NCBI GenBank assembly: GCA_003167255.1
Contig: PMTR01000014.1
Location: 182-49,503, forward strand
Direction of reading: 5' to 3'
Source: Bryobacterales bacterium
GTDB taxonomy: Bacteria > Acidobacteriota > Terriglobia > Bryobacterales > Bryobacteraceae
Length of the DNA: 49,322 nt
Part shown: positions 29,352 through 37,025 of the stretch, piece after piece
How positions within the stretch are numbered: the first letter of the stretch is position 1
How the letters are laid out: the number at the start of each line of letters is the position of its first letter
Position numbers and translations under genes: made by a program
Notes under the pieces: model-generated
Seen by the model: only the letters and a program-made list of their open reading frames with translations
The model's database searches: none
What the model was told of the DNA's origin: nothing

Positions 29352-30484
29352 ATGCAGTATATGCCTGAATCGCGCAGAGCCTTTCTCCGTCTTGTGGGGG
29401 GAGCCATCGCGGCTCGCTCGGCGGCGGCGGCCGACGACGCACCCTCACCGCGGGAACTCGCCGGCATGGAAGGCGTGGCATCGGCCTTCATGAGCGCGCA
29501 TTCTGTGCCCGGACTATCGGTGGCGGTGGGGCGAGACGGCGAGGTGCTCTACGAGCGCGCCTTCGGATTCGCCGACCGGGACAAGAATGAGAGGTTGACG
29601 CCGGAGCACTTATTCCGCATCGCCAGCGTATCGAAACCCATCACTTCGGTGACGTTATTTCGTCTCATGGAAGATAAGCGCCTCACGCTGGAGGATGTCG
29701 TGTTCGGCCCCCAGTGCATTTTGGGGCACGACTTCGGCAAGGCGCCCTACAAGCAGTGGGTAGAGGAGATCCGCATCAAACACCTGCTGACGCACACTGG
29801 CGGCGGATGGCAGAACGATGGCACCGACCCCATGTTTCGCAACCCCGAAATGAATCACCAGCAGCTCATCACCTGGGCCATTAAGAACGTGGTGCTGGCA
29901 TATCCGCCGGGGGACCACTACGCCTACTCCAACTTTGGGTTCTGCGTCCTGGGACGCGTGATCGAGAAGTTGACCGGAGTGGCGTACGAGCAACACGTGC
30001 GCGCCGCCATTTTGAAGCGCTGTGGCGTGACGGGCATGCGCATCGCCGGGAACACGCTGGCCGAGCGGGCGCCGGGCGAAGTGACTTATTACGGCGCCGG
30101 CCGGCAAGACCCGTACGACATGAATGTGCGCCGTATGGATTCGCACGGCGGCTGGCTGGCAACGGCACGGGACCTTGCGATGTTCGCCAGCCACGTCGAC
30201 GGCCATTCGGCAAGCCGCAACATCATGGAGCCCGGGTCGACCGGGAGATGACTACGGCGAGCTCAGCGAACGCCGGTTATGCCAAGGGCTGGGCGGTGAA
30301 CCGCGTCCCCAACTGGTGGCATACAGGAAGCCTGCCCGGCACAACCTCCATCATGGTGAGGACCGCCAGCGGATTCTGTTGGGCGGCCCTGGCCAACACA
30401 CGGGAGGCTTCGGGAGACACCGGCGGCGCGATGGACCGGATGATGTGGGATCTGGTGCGCCAAGTGAAGAGATGGAAGGCGTGA
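29352..30484 (+). pseudogene. Class C beta-lactamase-related serine hydrolase, frameshifted
   Basis: The first frame (29352-30251) has a Tat-like leader (ESRRAFLRLVGGAIA), the active-site SVSK (Ser92, Lys95) and the YSN motif. It then leaves the family pattern at residues near 290 and stops. The rest of the family sequence continues in another frame from about 30240 to 30484: MTTASSANAGYAKGWAVN, WWHTGSLPGT with the third catalytic motif HTG, and GFCWAALANTR. The two parts fit end to end, so one base has been gained or two lost near 30230-30247. Without the repair, the product lacks the HTG motif and should be inactive. A sequencing error cannot be excluded. The family acts as periplasmic esterases or peptidases. 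Confidence 0.85.
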
Positions 30485-30582
30485 GGCTTTTTGAAAGCAG
30501 TGTGATCCCCGTCAAGGGTCAGTCCGCGACTTTTCAAGTCCCTCACGAGCATAAAAAATGATGCTGCCGGTTTTGCGTAGAT

Positions 30583-30822
30583 GTGCTGGGCCAGCGGAGC
30601 CGTCCGCAGGCGCTTCCTGACGCAGCCTCGCGAGGACATCAGGATCACCGGAAGGCTGCTGCGAAAGCTCCCGCATAGAAGGCCGTCACAAAGAAGACCG
30701 CCGTCAAGAAGGCGGCGGTGAAGGTTGCACCAACAAAGGCGGCGAAAAAGGCAGCGCCCGTCAAGAGGGCTGCGGTCAAAAAGGCCGCTGTGAAGGCGGT
30801 CACGGAACCTGCCGCTCAGTAG
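30583..30822 (+). pseudogene. Relic of a lysine/alanine-rich histone-H1-like protein
   Basis: From 30652 one frame reads KAAAKAPA, then a TAG at 30676-30678, then KAVTKKTAVKKAAVKVAP, TKAAKKAAPVK, RAAVKKAAVKAV and TEPAAQ with a TAG at 30820-30822. The repeating VKKAA units are typical of bacterial histone H1-like or HU-tail DNA-binding regions. The frame is open upstream from 30562, with a possible GTG at 30583, but that part is not family-like. The internal stop and the missing folded start suggest a decayed gene. Confidence 0.6.
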
Positions 30823-30843
30823 GGTACCGTCAGAAGCATTCCC

Positions 30844-31216
30844 TCAATTTGGGTTCGATATCGCATTCGGCGGCGAGGGCAGTGGCGACAGCGAGTGTCT
30901 ATCATGGGACCTAACCCGGCCAACCGGAGTTTCCTCCAGCGGTGGCAGTGGTAGCCGTATTATAAAGGTTGTCCCGACACCAACCGTTGTCTCAAAATCA
31001 ATGGTTCCTTGATGTTTCCGTACGACGGTAGCGTGCGCGCGAGCCAAGCCTTGCCCGCTTTCTTTGCCAACATCACTCGTCGTAAAAAACGGGTCAAATA
31101 TCCTAGACCGCACGTCGGGCGGGATTCCAGTACCCGAGTCACTTATCCGGATTTCCGCACAGTTATCCACTACGCGTGTCGTTATCGCAATGACGCCCTT
31201 CGCGCCAGGGCGAGCG
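30844..31216 (-). pseudogene. Histidine kinase C-terminal (HATPase) fragment
   Basis: The reverse strand encodes [14 protein letters not shown], then ISDSGTGIPPDVRSRIFDPFFTT (the G1 and F boxes) and GQGLARAHATVVRKHQGTI (the G2 box), ending GVGTTFIIRLPLP. This is the ATP-binding end of a sensor kinase. The N box, the phospho-accepting histidine and all sensor domains are missing. Upstream it joins at about 31215 to an IS66 fragment. The last 30 residues after the G3-like GTTF are not family-like. It is a truncated remnant with no partner response regulator beside it. Confidence 0.8.
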
Positions 31217-31318
31217 CTTCGCGCAAACCCACAGCCCGCTCCCATCCCAGAAAAACAGCTTCAGGCGATTGCGTTGCGCGTTGGCGAACAGGAATACATG
31301 CCCGCTCAGAAGGAACGC
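31214..31318 (-). mobile_element. IS66-family TnpB (Orf2) fragment
   Basis: The reverse strand encodes [21 protein letters not shown] followed by [12 protein letters not shown]. This is the central signature of the IS66 accessory protein TnpB. The normal N-terminus (the motif with MRKSF) and the C-terminus are absent, and no IS66 transposase or inverted repeats are visible. The fragment ends exactly where the histidine kinase remnant begins, so the two were joined by a rearrangement or insertion followed by decay. Confidence 0.78.
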
Positions 31319-31479
31319 CGGCCCCAAGCGCGAGCGTCGCCGCTCCTGGTGGGCGGCGAGCCTTACTGTTTGGATTGCATTGAGTCGTGCACCAATCGTT
31401 TCTGCCAAACGGTCGGTGATTTGTGGAAAGAAGTAACACGCAATTTGTTGGGCGGACCTCATGGGTCTGCCCCACGAGA

Positions 31480-32859
31480 TTACTCCACCGACACGGTGAC
31501 GCCGCTTTGCGTGCCACTACCACCTACTGAAACCGAGACAGGCAGATTGCCGGACGGGACGTTCGCTGGAATCTGCACGTTGATCTGCATCACGCCCGAG
31601 ACCATGTCCGGCGCCTCTCCGTAGAACGCCACAAATGCGGGTTGGCCGCCGATCAAGACGGTTACGGGCGACAGCAGGGGCTGCGGCGTCAGCGGCGGCA
31701 CGGCCGCTACGGTGGTGACCTTGCCGGTCACGCCGCCCGGATTCGTCTGTCCCTCGCCCGTCACGAAGAGGACCACATAGCTGCCCTTGGCTGCCGGATT
31801 GTCAGGTCCGTTGTAACTGTTATCCTGATTCAGGATCGCCGCGGGTCCTGCGCCCGTCCCGTTGGCCGTAAAGATAGCGGGCGCCGTGCCGGCTAGTTTC
31901 AGGGGGAACGCCTGTGACGTTTGGCCCCCCGCACTGACCTGCACGGACAGGTCGGTCGCCCCGGCGACCTCGTAAGGAACCACGGCATTGATTTGGACGC
32001 CGCTCACATACGTTTGGGGAGCCGCGATTCCGTTGAACAGTACCTGCACGCCGTCCAGAGTCGTGGAAACCTTGCCGCTGTCGTCGAGCATTAGGTCGGA
32101 GGGCGTGGAAGGTCCCAGCCCGGTTCCCCCTACCGTGACGATCTCGCCGGGCGATACCGGACCGGCTTGCCAACTGGCCGCATTTACCACCGCCCGGATC
32201 GACGGCGCGGGAGGCGCCGGCGCCGTCGAAATGAGGACCCCTTGCGAATAATCTCCACTGGTCCCGGCTTGTCCCGAGCTCTGAACAGGCTGAAAGATCG
32301 CGTGGGACGGCGCTCCCAGCGCATAGGAGAATCCCTTACCGTCATTTCCCGGCGGATTGCCGGCCGCGCTCACCCCGACTGAGGCGCAAACATACGACTG
32401 GGTGAAAGCGGCGATGGGGCTCACGTTCATCCAATACGTTCCGGGCGCCAGTTGCACACGTAAGCCGTCCACTTCGACGCGGTAGATCTTCTCCCCATCT
32501 GGGTATGTGAGCATGAGCGTCTGGGTGGCGGGACTTAGCCCGGACGCGACCACCGTACCGCCATTGCCGGCCGAAATCCCGCTGCGGATCTCCCATACAG
32601 CCGCACTAAGGCCCGAGAACGTCATGTTGTTGTGAGAGAACAGTCCGGTAACGGTCCATCCCCCACTGGGAACCACGAAGTCGTCGTATGTGCGGCCGAA
32701 CTCCTGATCCGAGAAGTACCAGTTGGATTGTCCCGGAATGCCCGACTGGCAATCGCCGTTATACCAGCCCACGTTGGCGGTGGGGGTCCCTTGCGCACGC
32801 AGCACCAGGTGCGAAATGAGAGTTAGCAGCAGGCCAGTAATAATTGTCCTTGTCTGCAT
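31480..32859 (-). CDS. Secreted protein with Solibacter-type C-terminal domain
   Basis: 459 residues from ATG 32859, behind AGGAG, with a signal peptide ([23 protein letters not shown], described by its ends). The N-terminal half ([21 protein letters not shown], then [19 protein letters not shown]) looks like a jelly-roll or PEP-CTERM-like surface domain. The C-terminal 240 residues begin [30 protein letters not shown] and include [26 protein letters not shown]. This is the uncharacterised repeat domain typical of Solibacter secreted proteins. A structural or adhesive surface role is likely. No catalytic residues are evident. An element similar to one upstream of the Sel1 gene lies about 83 bases before the start. 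Confidence 0.85.
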   Translation of the reverse strand: MQTRTIITGLLLTLISHLVLRAQGTPTANVGWYNGDCQSGIPGQSNWYFSDQEFGRTYDDFVVPSGGWTVTGLFSHNNMTFSGLSAAVWEIRSGISAGNGGTVVASGLSPATQTLMLTYPDGEKIYRVEVDGLRVQLAPGTYWMNVSPIAAFTQSYVCASVGVSAAGNPPGNDGKGFSYALGAPSHAIFQPVQSSGQAGTSGDYSQGVLISTAPAPPAPSIRAVVNAASWQAGPVSPGEIVTVGGTGLGPSTPSDLMLDDSGKVSTTLDGVQVLFNGIAAPQTYVSGVQINAVVPYEVAGATDLSVQVSAGGQTSQAFPLKLAGTAPAIFTANGTGAGPAAILNQDNSYNGPDNPAAKGSYVVLFVTGEGQTNPGGVTGKVTTVAAVPPLTPQPLLSPVTVLIGGQPAFVAFYGEAPDMVSGVMQINVQIPANVPSGNLPVSVSVGGSGTQSGVTVSVE

Positions 32860-32941
32860 CTCAGGATACTCCTGCACTACCGGGAAAGGTTCAAACCGGG
32901 ATCTCCATTTCGGACTCCCGGCTCTTGATTATTGTACACCC

Positions 32942-33007
32942 AGCCGCCGACTTTTGATCTTGCAAGGGCTGTCTCTTTTCCGGGAGCCGCCTTTGGGCTC
33001 TGCCAGG
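32942..33007 (-). promoter_or_regulatory. Shared upstream element, copy A
   Basis: On the + strand the block AGCCGCCGACTTTTGATC is followed, after a spacer, by GAGCC-GCCTTTG-GGCTC, a 5-bp hairpin with a 7-base loop, and then TGCCAGG. The matching parts recur in order at 35970-36023. Here the block ends 83 bases before the start of the secreted Solibacter-domain gene. It could be a promoter-operator block or a structured RNA leader. Confidence 0.45.
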
Positions 33008-33139
33008 TTACGGTGGCGATCCGGCACTCCAGCCGAGCGATATTCGTTATTATCGGTGTGCTGATTGTCTAGGGACCGTTCCAGACCACAGTCTGCTGGC
33101 GGGGGACGACGCGAGCGAACGCCATCACCAGGGCATCGC

Positions 33140-34300
33140 TCACGCGGCTGTTTTGGCTGTTTGGCGCACTAACCTCTTTATGCGGGCAACCAGTTCCGGC
33201 GGGTTGAACGGTTTGACAAGATAATCGTCCGCGCCGAGTTGGAACCCACGCAGCACGTCATGCTCCTGCTGGCGCGCCGTGACCAGCATTACCAGGGTTG
33301 GGAGTTTTTCGGCGCGGATGGCTGACAGCACTTCGTAGCCATCCAAGCCAGGCATGTTGACATCCAGCACCACTACGTGTGGCTTCTCCCCGCGGATCAA
33401 ACGAAGGGCATCGGTGCCGTTGTCCACCGCCTCACACTGCATGCCGCAATTTCGCAGGGTCGACCGCAACAGCGCCAGGATGATTGGATCGTCGTCCACA
33501 ACCACGACCCTGGGAATGGTGATGGGGCCGCGGGGTTCTTCGGCGGCAGCGCACGCGAACACCTCAGGCGCCCTGGCCGCGACGGAGGCGGCAGTCGCCT
33601 TGCGCGAGATTGCCAGCGCCATCCGCAGCAGTACTTCTTCGGGTTCCCAATTGTCGGCGAGGTAGTCCGTAACCAGCGATTGCACCGCCGGAGGCAGTGC
33701 CAACAGGTACCGGAGATCTCCGTCCAATAGCAGCTTGCCCGCCGCCGGGCCTTCCACGGCCGCTTGCAGCCCTGCACCATCGGTTTCGAGCCCCACGTGG
33801 ACCACGACCAAGTCACACTCGCAAATGGACTCGGCTTCCAGGTGGTCGGTGGCGGGGAAGATCCGTGGCCGGGCGTCCACACGTCCCAGAGCGGCGCAGG
33901 TGTCGTCGGCCTGCTCCGGCGGTAATCCGACCAGGGCCACACGTTTCCCTCTGAGGACCCGTGCCACATGATCGGGCACGGGCGTGATCCGGCTGTCGCG
34001 CAGTTCGGAGAATGTCAGAAGCAGATCGCTGAGCCGCCTGCGAAGGTCCGATTTTGGTACTTGCACCTCTCTCAGCAACTGTTCCGCGCCACGGGCCAAT
34101 TCCGTGATGTCGTGGTAACCAAGCTGCCCGGAGCTTCCGGCCCAATCGTGCATCTGGCGGGCCATCTGCACAGCATCGAAGCGCTTGTCGAGGCCTGCCA
34201 GCAACTCGCGGCTGCGCTCGACGCCTTCCTCAAGGAATAGCTGCTGCAGACCTTCCCACTCCGAAACCGGTATGCCCTCAGGAATTCCCGTCGTTGTCAT
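33140..34300 (-). CDS. HPt-like and receiver-domain regulator
   Basis: 386 residues from ATG 34300. Residues 15-105 form a helical bundle with His51 in RQMHDWAGSSGQLGYHDI, the place of an HPt phospho-histidine. Residues 118-235 look like a receiver fold without an acceptor aspartate (LVVVHVGLETDG). Residues 263-380 form a complete receiver: the acidic pair in VVVDDDP, phospho-acceptor Asp313 in VVLDVNMPGLDG, Thr341 in VTARQ and Lys363 in LVKPF. No output domain follows, so it is a signalling intermediate that could take phosphate on Asp313 or His51. A kinase partner is not adjacent. The histidine kinase fragment 2 kb away is too broken to serve. An upstream GGAGGAG lies rather far (about 14 bases). 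Confidence 0.85.
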   Translation of the reverse strand: MTTTGIPEGIPVSEWEGLQQLFLEEGVERSRELLAGLDKRFDAVQMARQMHDWAGSSGQLGYHDITELARGAEQLLREVQVPKSDLRRRLSDLLLTFSELRDSRITPVPDHVARVLRGKRVALVGLPPEQADDTCAALGRVDARPRIFPATDHLEAESICECDLVVVHVGLETDGAGLQAAVEGPAAGKLLLDGDLRYLLALPPAVQSLVTDYLADNWEPEEVLLRMALAISRKATAASVAARAPEVFACAAAEEPRGPITIPRVVVVDDDPIILALLRSTLRNCGMQCEAVDNGTDALRLIRGEKPHVVVLDVNMPGLDGYEVLSAIRAEKLPTLVMLVTARQQEHDVLRGFQLGADDYLVKPFNPPELVARIKRLVRQTAKTAA

Positions 34301-34651
34301 TGGGCGTAATGATGCTCCTCCGCGCCAGGCAGAAATGGCTAACGCCGGGCCGCAAAGGCAAATGCCGGTGCACGACGGCACGGGGCACACTGCATGTACG
34401 CATTATCAAGTTAACCCCATTAGGGGGGATCGCAACAATATCTACTTTCGATAGCACGGGCCTGCCGGAGGATGATCCTGGTTTCCATGACAGCCGTATG
34501 TGTTGCCGAAGGGCTTCGTGCGCATCCGCCATTACGGCTGGATGGCCAACCGCTGCCGGCGCCAGCGGGCGGCCCTGTGCCGGGGAAAGCTATCTTCTTC
34601 CCACCGGCACGCGGCGGAGTAACTATCTCGGCGTCATTCCTAGTTCTCGAG
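34301..34651. other. Intergenic region, no gene seen
   Basis: 351 bases between the HPt-receiver and Sel1 genes, both reverse strand. Frames across it are extensions or shadows of the neighbours with no family resemblance. The upstream control of the HPt-receiver gene must lie here, but no promoter pair stands out. Confidence 0.4.
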
Positions 34652-35893
34652 TCAGTTCGGGTGCGGACCAGGCGGTTGGCAATCCGATCCGCGGCCGCTC
34701 CTGCAGGCGTCGTATTCGCTCTTGCGGATGTTCCACATCGCGGTGGCCTCGTTTACATCGACACCGCGTCGCAGCCCCCGAAGGTAGGCGTTGCGTTCGC
34801 CCGAGTTGTGAAACAGCATGCCAGTCGGCTCCTGGAAGATGAGTCCAAACCGGAGCTTTCCACCGATCACCATCTCGTGCTCAGCCACATTACGGAAGCC
34901 GATGAAATTCCCTGGGGAACCGAGGTCCTGTGCGAAATAGGCCGCTTCGCTGTCTCCGTTTGCAGCCGCTCGCCGGAACCATTCGATCGCCGTCTGCCGG
35001 CTTTGCGGAACACCTATGCCGAATTGATACGCCCGGGCCAAGGCGTACTGTCCGTTTTGCCAATTCTGATCGGCGCTCTTCCGATACCACGCGGCTGCCG
35101 TGACCCAGTCTTCCGAGATGCCCTGACCCGCCTCATACATCTGGCCAAGGTTCTTTTGCCCGCGCGCATTCCCGTGCTGCGCGGACCTGGTGTACCATTT
35201 GACCGCCTCACTATTGTTCTGGGGTACGCCTTCGCCGTTCTCGTATTGATAGCCAACTTGTAACTCAGCCCACGGGTTGCCGGCTTCCGCCGCCCGCCGG
35301 AAATAACGCAAGGCACCTGCATGGTCGCCCGCCTTGTACAAACTCGTACCTTGCTGGAAGATGTCGTTGGCGGGAGCGTTTGCCTGCTGCGGAGGCCCTT
35401 TCGGCTGTGCAGAGCCCCCCAGCGCCGCGAGGAGACCGGCTGCACTCGGATCGCCATGATCCGCGGCAATCTTGTACCACCTTGCGGCTTCTTTACGGTC
35501 TTGCGGAACGCCGTTCCCATTCTGGTAACAGAGACCAAGATTCACGGCGGCCCCGCCATGTCCCGCATCGGCGGCCTTTCGGTACCAGCGCGCGGCTTCC
35601 GTCCAGTTTTGTGTCACGCCCAGACCTTTTGCGTAGTGCACGCCGAGGACGGCTTGCGCCGGTGCGTATCCTCTATCGGCCGCTGCACGGAAATGCGTCA
35701 CGGCCGCGCCCAGATCCTTAGGGACGCCCCGCCCGGACGCATATACGTACCCGATGCAGAACTCCCTTTGAGGATTTGCTGGACCGCCCTGGCGGGTTAT
35801 TTCAGCGCCGGCCCCTTGGCAAACCTCGAAATCTTTTTGCGCCCGCAGGGCTGGGGAGCAAGCCAGAAGCAGAATCACTGTGAATAAACGCAT
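34652..35893 (-). CDS. Sel1-repeat (TPR-like) secreted protein
   Basis: 413 residues with signal peptide MRLFTVILLLACSPALRAQ and a strong AGGAGGG ribosome binding site. It contains about seven Sel1-like repeats in two groups. The first covers about residues 45-160 (AAVTHFRAAADRGYAPAQAVLGVHY, EAARWYRKAADAGHGGAAVNLGLCY and so on). The second covers about residues 180-330. A proline/glutamine linker (SAQPKGPPQQANAPAN) separates them. Each repeat shows A..WY.KAA..G...A...LG..Y. Sel1 proteins are scaffolds for other proteins, often in the periplasm or envelope. The C-terminal 70 residues are unlike the repeats and cysteine-containing. An upstream element similar to that at 32942-33007 lies 77 bases before the start. 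Confidence 0.92.
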   Translation of the reverse strand: MRLFTVILLLACSPALRAQKDFEVCQGAGAEITRQGGPANPQREFCIGYVYASGRGVPKDLGAAVTHFRAAADRGYAPAQAVLGVHYAKGLGVTQNWTEAARWYRKAADAGHGGAAVNLGLCYQNGNGVPQDRKEAARWYKIAADHGDPSAAGLLAALGGSAQPKGPPQQANAPANDIFQQGTSLYKAGDHAGALRYFRRAAEAGNPWAELQVGYQYENGEGVPQNNSEAVKWYTRSAQHGNARGQKNLGQMYEAGQGISEDWVTAAAWYRKSADQNWQNGQYALARAYQFGIGVPQSRQTAIEWFRRAAANGDSEAAYFAQDLGSPGNFIGFRNVAEHEMVIGGKLRFGLIFQEPTGMLFHNSGERNAYLRGLRRGVDVNEATAMWNIRKSEYDACRSGRGSDCQPPGPHPN

Positions 35894-35969
35894 AAAGAAG
35901 CCCTCCTATTGGAATCGCGAAAAAGCATAGGTGTTTGCCTGGCTTCCGATTTCCCCCGAGCATATCACA

Positions 35970-36023
35970 AGCCGCCAATTTTGATCCTCCGAAGTGCAGG
36001 AGCCGTCTTTTGGCTCCGCCAAG
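35970..36023 (-). promoter_or_regulatory. Shared upstream element, copy B
   Basis: On the + strand AGCCGCCAATTTTGATC, a spacer, then GGAGCC-GTCTTTT-GGCTCC (35999-36017, 6-bp stem and 7-base loop) and GCCAAG follow the same order as copy A at 32942-33007. The spacer is 11 bases shorter. It lies 77 bases before the Sel1 start. The hairpin and the TTTTGATC block are what the two copies share. Confidence 0.45.
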
Positions 36024-36162
36024 CGCCATTTGAGCCTGCCGGGAAAATCCAAAACCGGGAAAGTCTATCTTTTCAGCCCAAGATCCCGCTGCCGTTGCCC
36101 TGATGCGAGTCAACCACGTATAGAATAGCGTCAGGCGCAACGGCGCTCCAGGGAGCAAACAG

Positions 36163-36852
36163 ATGTTCTGCCAGAGTTGCGGCGCTCAAGTCGCGGGAGC
36201 CTTCTGTACCAAATGCGGGGCGCGCGCGAGCCAGCCGTCACCGCCTTCCGCGCCCCCATCGGCTTACACTCCACCGCCCGCCATCACCGTAGTGGACTCT
36301 CAACAACTTGCTAAGGAGCGCTTGAATCAGCTTGGCGGCGCAGCAAAGGAGCGCGGAGCGGAGGGGGCTAAGTTGCTCCAGAGCGGTATCGGCGCGCTCG
36401 CTGCGCGTATGGGCAAGGTCGCGCTGGGCGCCGGGGTTCTGCTGTGGATTGCGTGGTTCTTTTTTCCCGCGGCTAGCGCTTTTGCCGGAAATGCCTCACC
36501 GATAACCTACACGTTCTGGGGTCTTCTGGGGATCGACTATGGCGGTCCCGGAACTATGTTGGGGGGAGCTGTCCATCCGGGGCTGTTGTCTTTGCTCGGC
36601 CTTATCGCCATCGCCGCACCCTTCGCCGCGCCGTTCATCCGCGCGGCGTGGTCGAAATATCTGAACGCGGCGCCGCTGGTGTATTTCGGGATTGCCTTCC
36701 TGGCAATAACCGTGGATAAAAACAAGGCCTTCCAAGTAGTAACAGCAATGGGCATCCCCAATCCCTTTTCATGGAACTGGCTAATCCTTTTTATTCTGGG
36801 AATCACGGCTCTGATCCTTGCCAAAGGTGCATTGAAGAAGCCCGCGGTGTAG
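36163..36852 (+). CDS. Zinc-ribbon membrane protein
   Basis: 229 residues. A zinc ribbon sits at the N-terminus, with Cys3, Cys6, Cys15 and Cys18 in CQSCG and CTKCG. A proline-rich linker and an alanine/glutamine-rich helical segment (about residues 50-80) follow. About four membrane helices come next (VALGAGVLLWIAWFFF, LLSLLGLIAIAAPFAAPFI, PLVYFGIAFLAITV and LILFILGITALILAKGAL). Such zinc-ribbon plus membrane proteins are widespread, and their role is not established. The ribbon should face the cytoplasm. Kinase relic codons lie about 100 bases downstream. Confidence 0.75.
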   Translation: MFCQSCGAQVAGAFCTKCGARASQPSPPSAPPSAYTPPPAITVVDSQQLAKERLNQLGGAAKERGAEGAKLLQSGIGALAARMGKVALGAGVLLWIAWFFFPAASAFAGNASPITYTFWGLLGIDYGGPGTMLGGAVHPGLLSLLGLIAIAAPFAAPFIRAAWSKYLNAAPLVYFGIAFLAITVDKNKAFQVVTAMGIPNPFSWNWLILFILGITALILAKGALKKPAV

Positions 36853-36951
36853 AGGCCAAGACCGGCTCCCAGGCTGCCCGCAAGAACGCTACCGATATCG
36901 CGCCTTAACGCCCGGCGAGGAGCGGACGCCGCCTAGGATCGGTCAACGCCT

Positions 36952-37025
36952 ATGCCTGTGGCTGCCGGAACTCGTTTGGGTCTATACGAGGTTTTCGCTC
37001 CGATTGGCGCGGGCGGAATGGGCGG
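36952..37025 (+). pseudogene. Ser/Thr kinase 5' relic (first ~24 codons)
   Basis: ATG 36952 begins MPVAAGTRLGLYEVFAPIGAGGMG, close to the start of Solibacter-type Pkn2-like kinases, where GAGGMG is the ATP-binding glycine loop and V-Y would follow. The match stops at once (GGQTQ) at the point where the convergent GH30 gene ends. The kinase body is absent. This is best read as the stump of a kinase gene cut by the arrival or rearrangement of the GH30 segment. Confidence 0.65.

Noticed and set aside
29269-33057. TTCGTTATTATCG found at 29269 and 33045
   Set aside because: Thirteen bases repeated twice without shared context. No basis for a site beyond coincidence.
34472-35263. 263-codon forward frame across the Sel1 gene
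   Set aside because: Shadow of Sel1 repeats, no recognisable domain or start signal.
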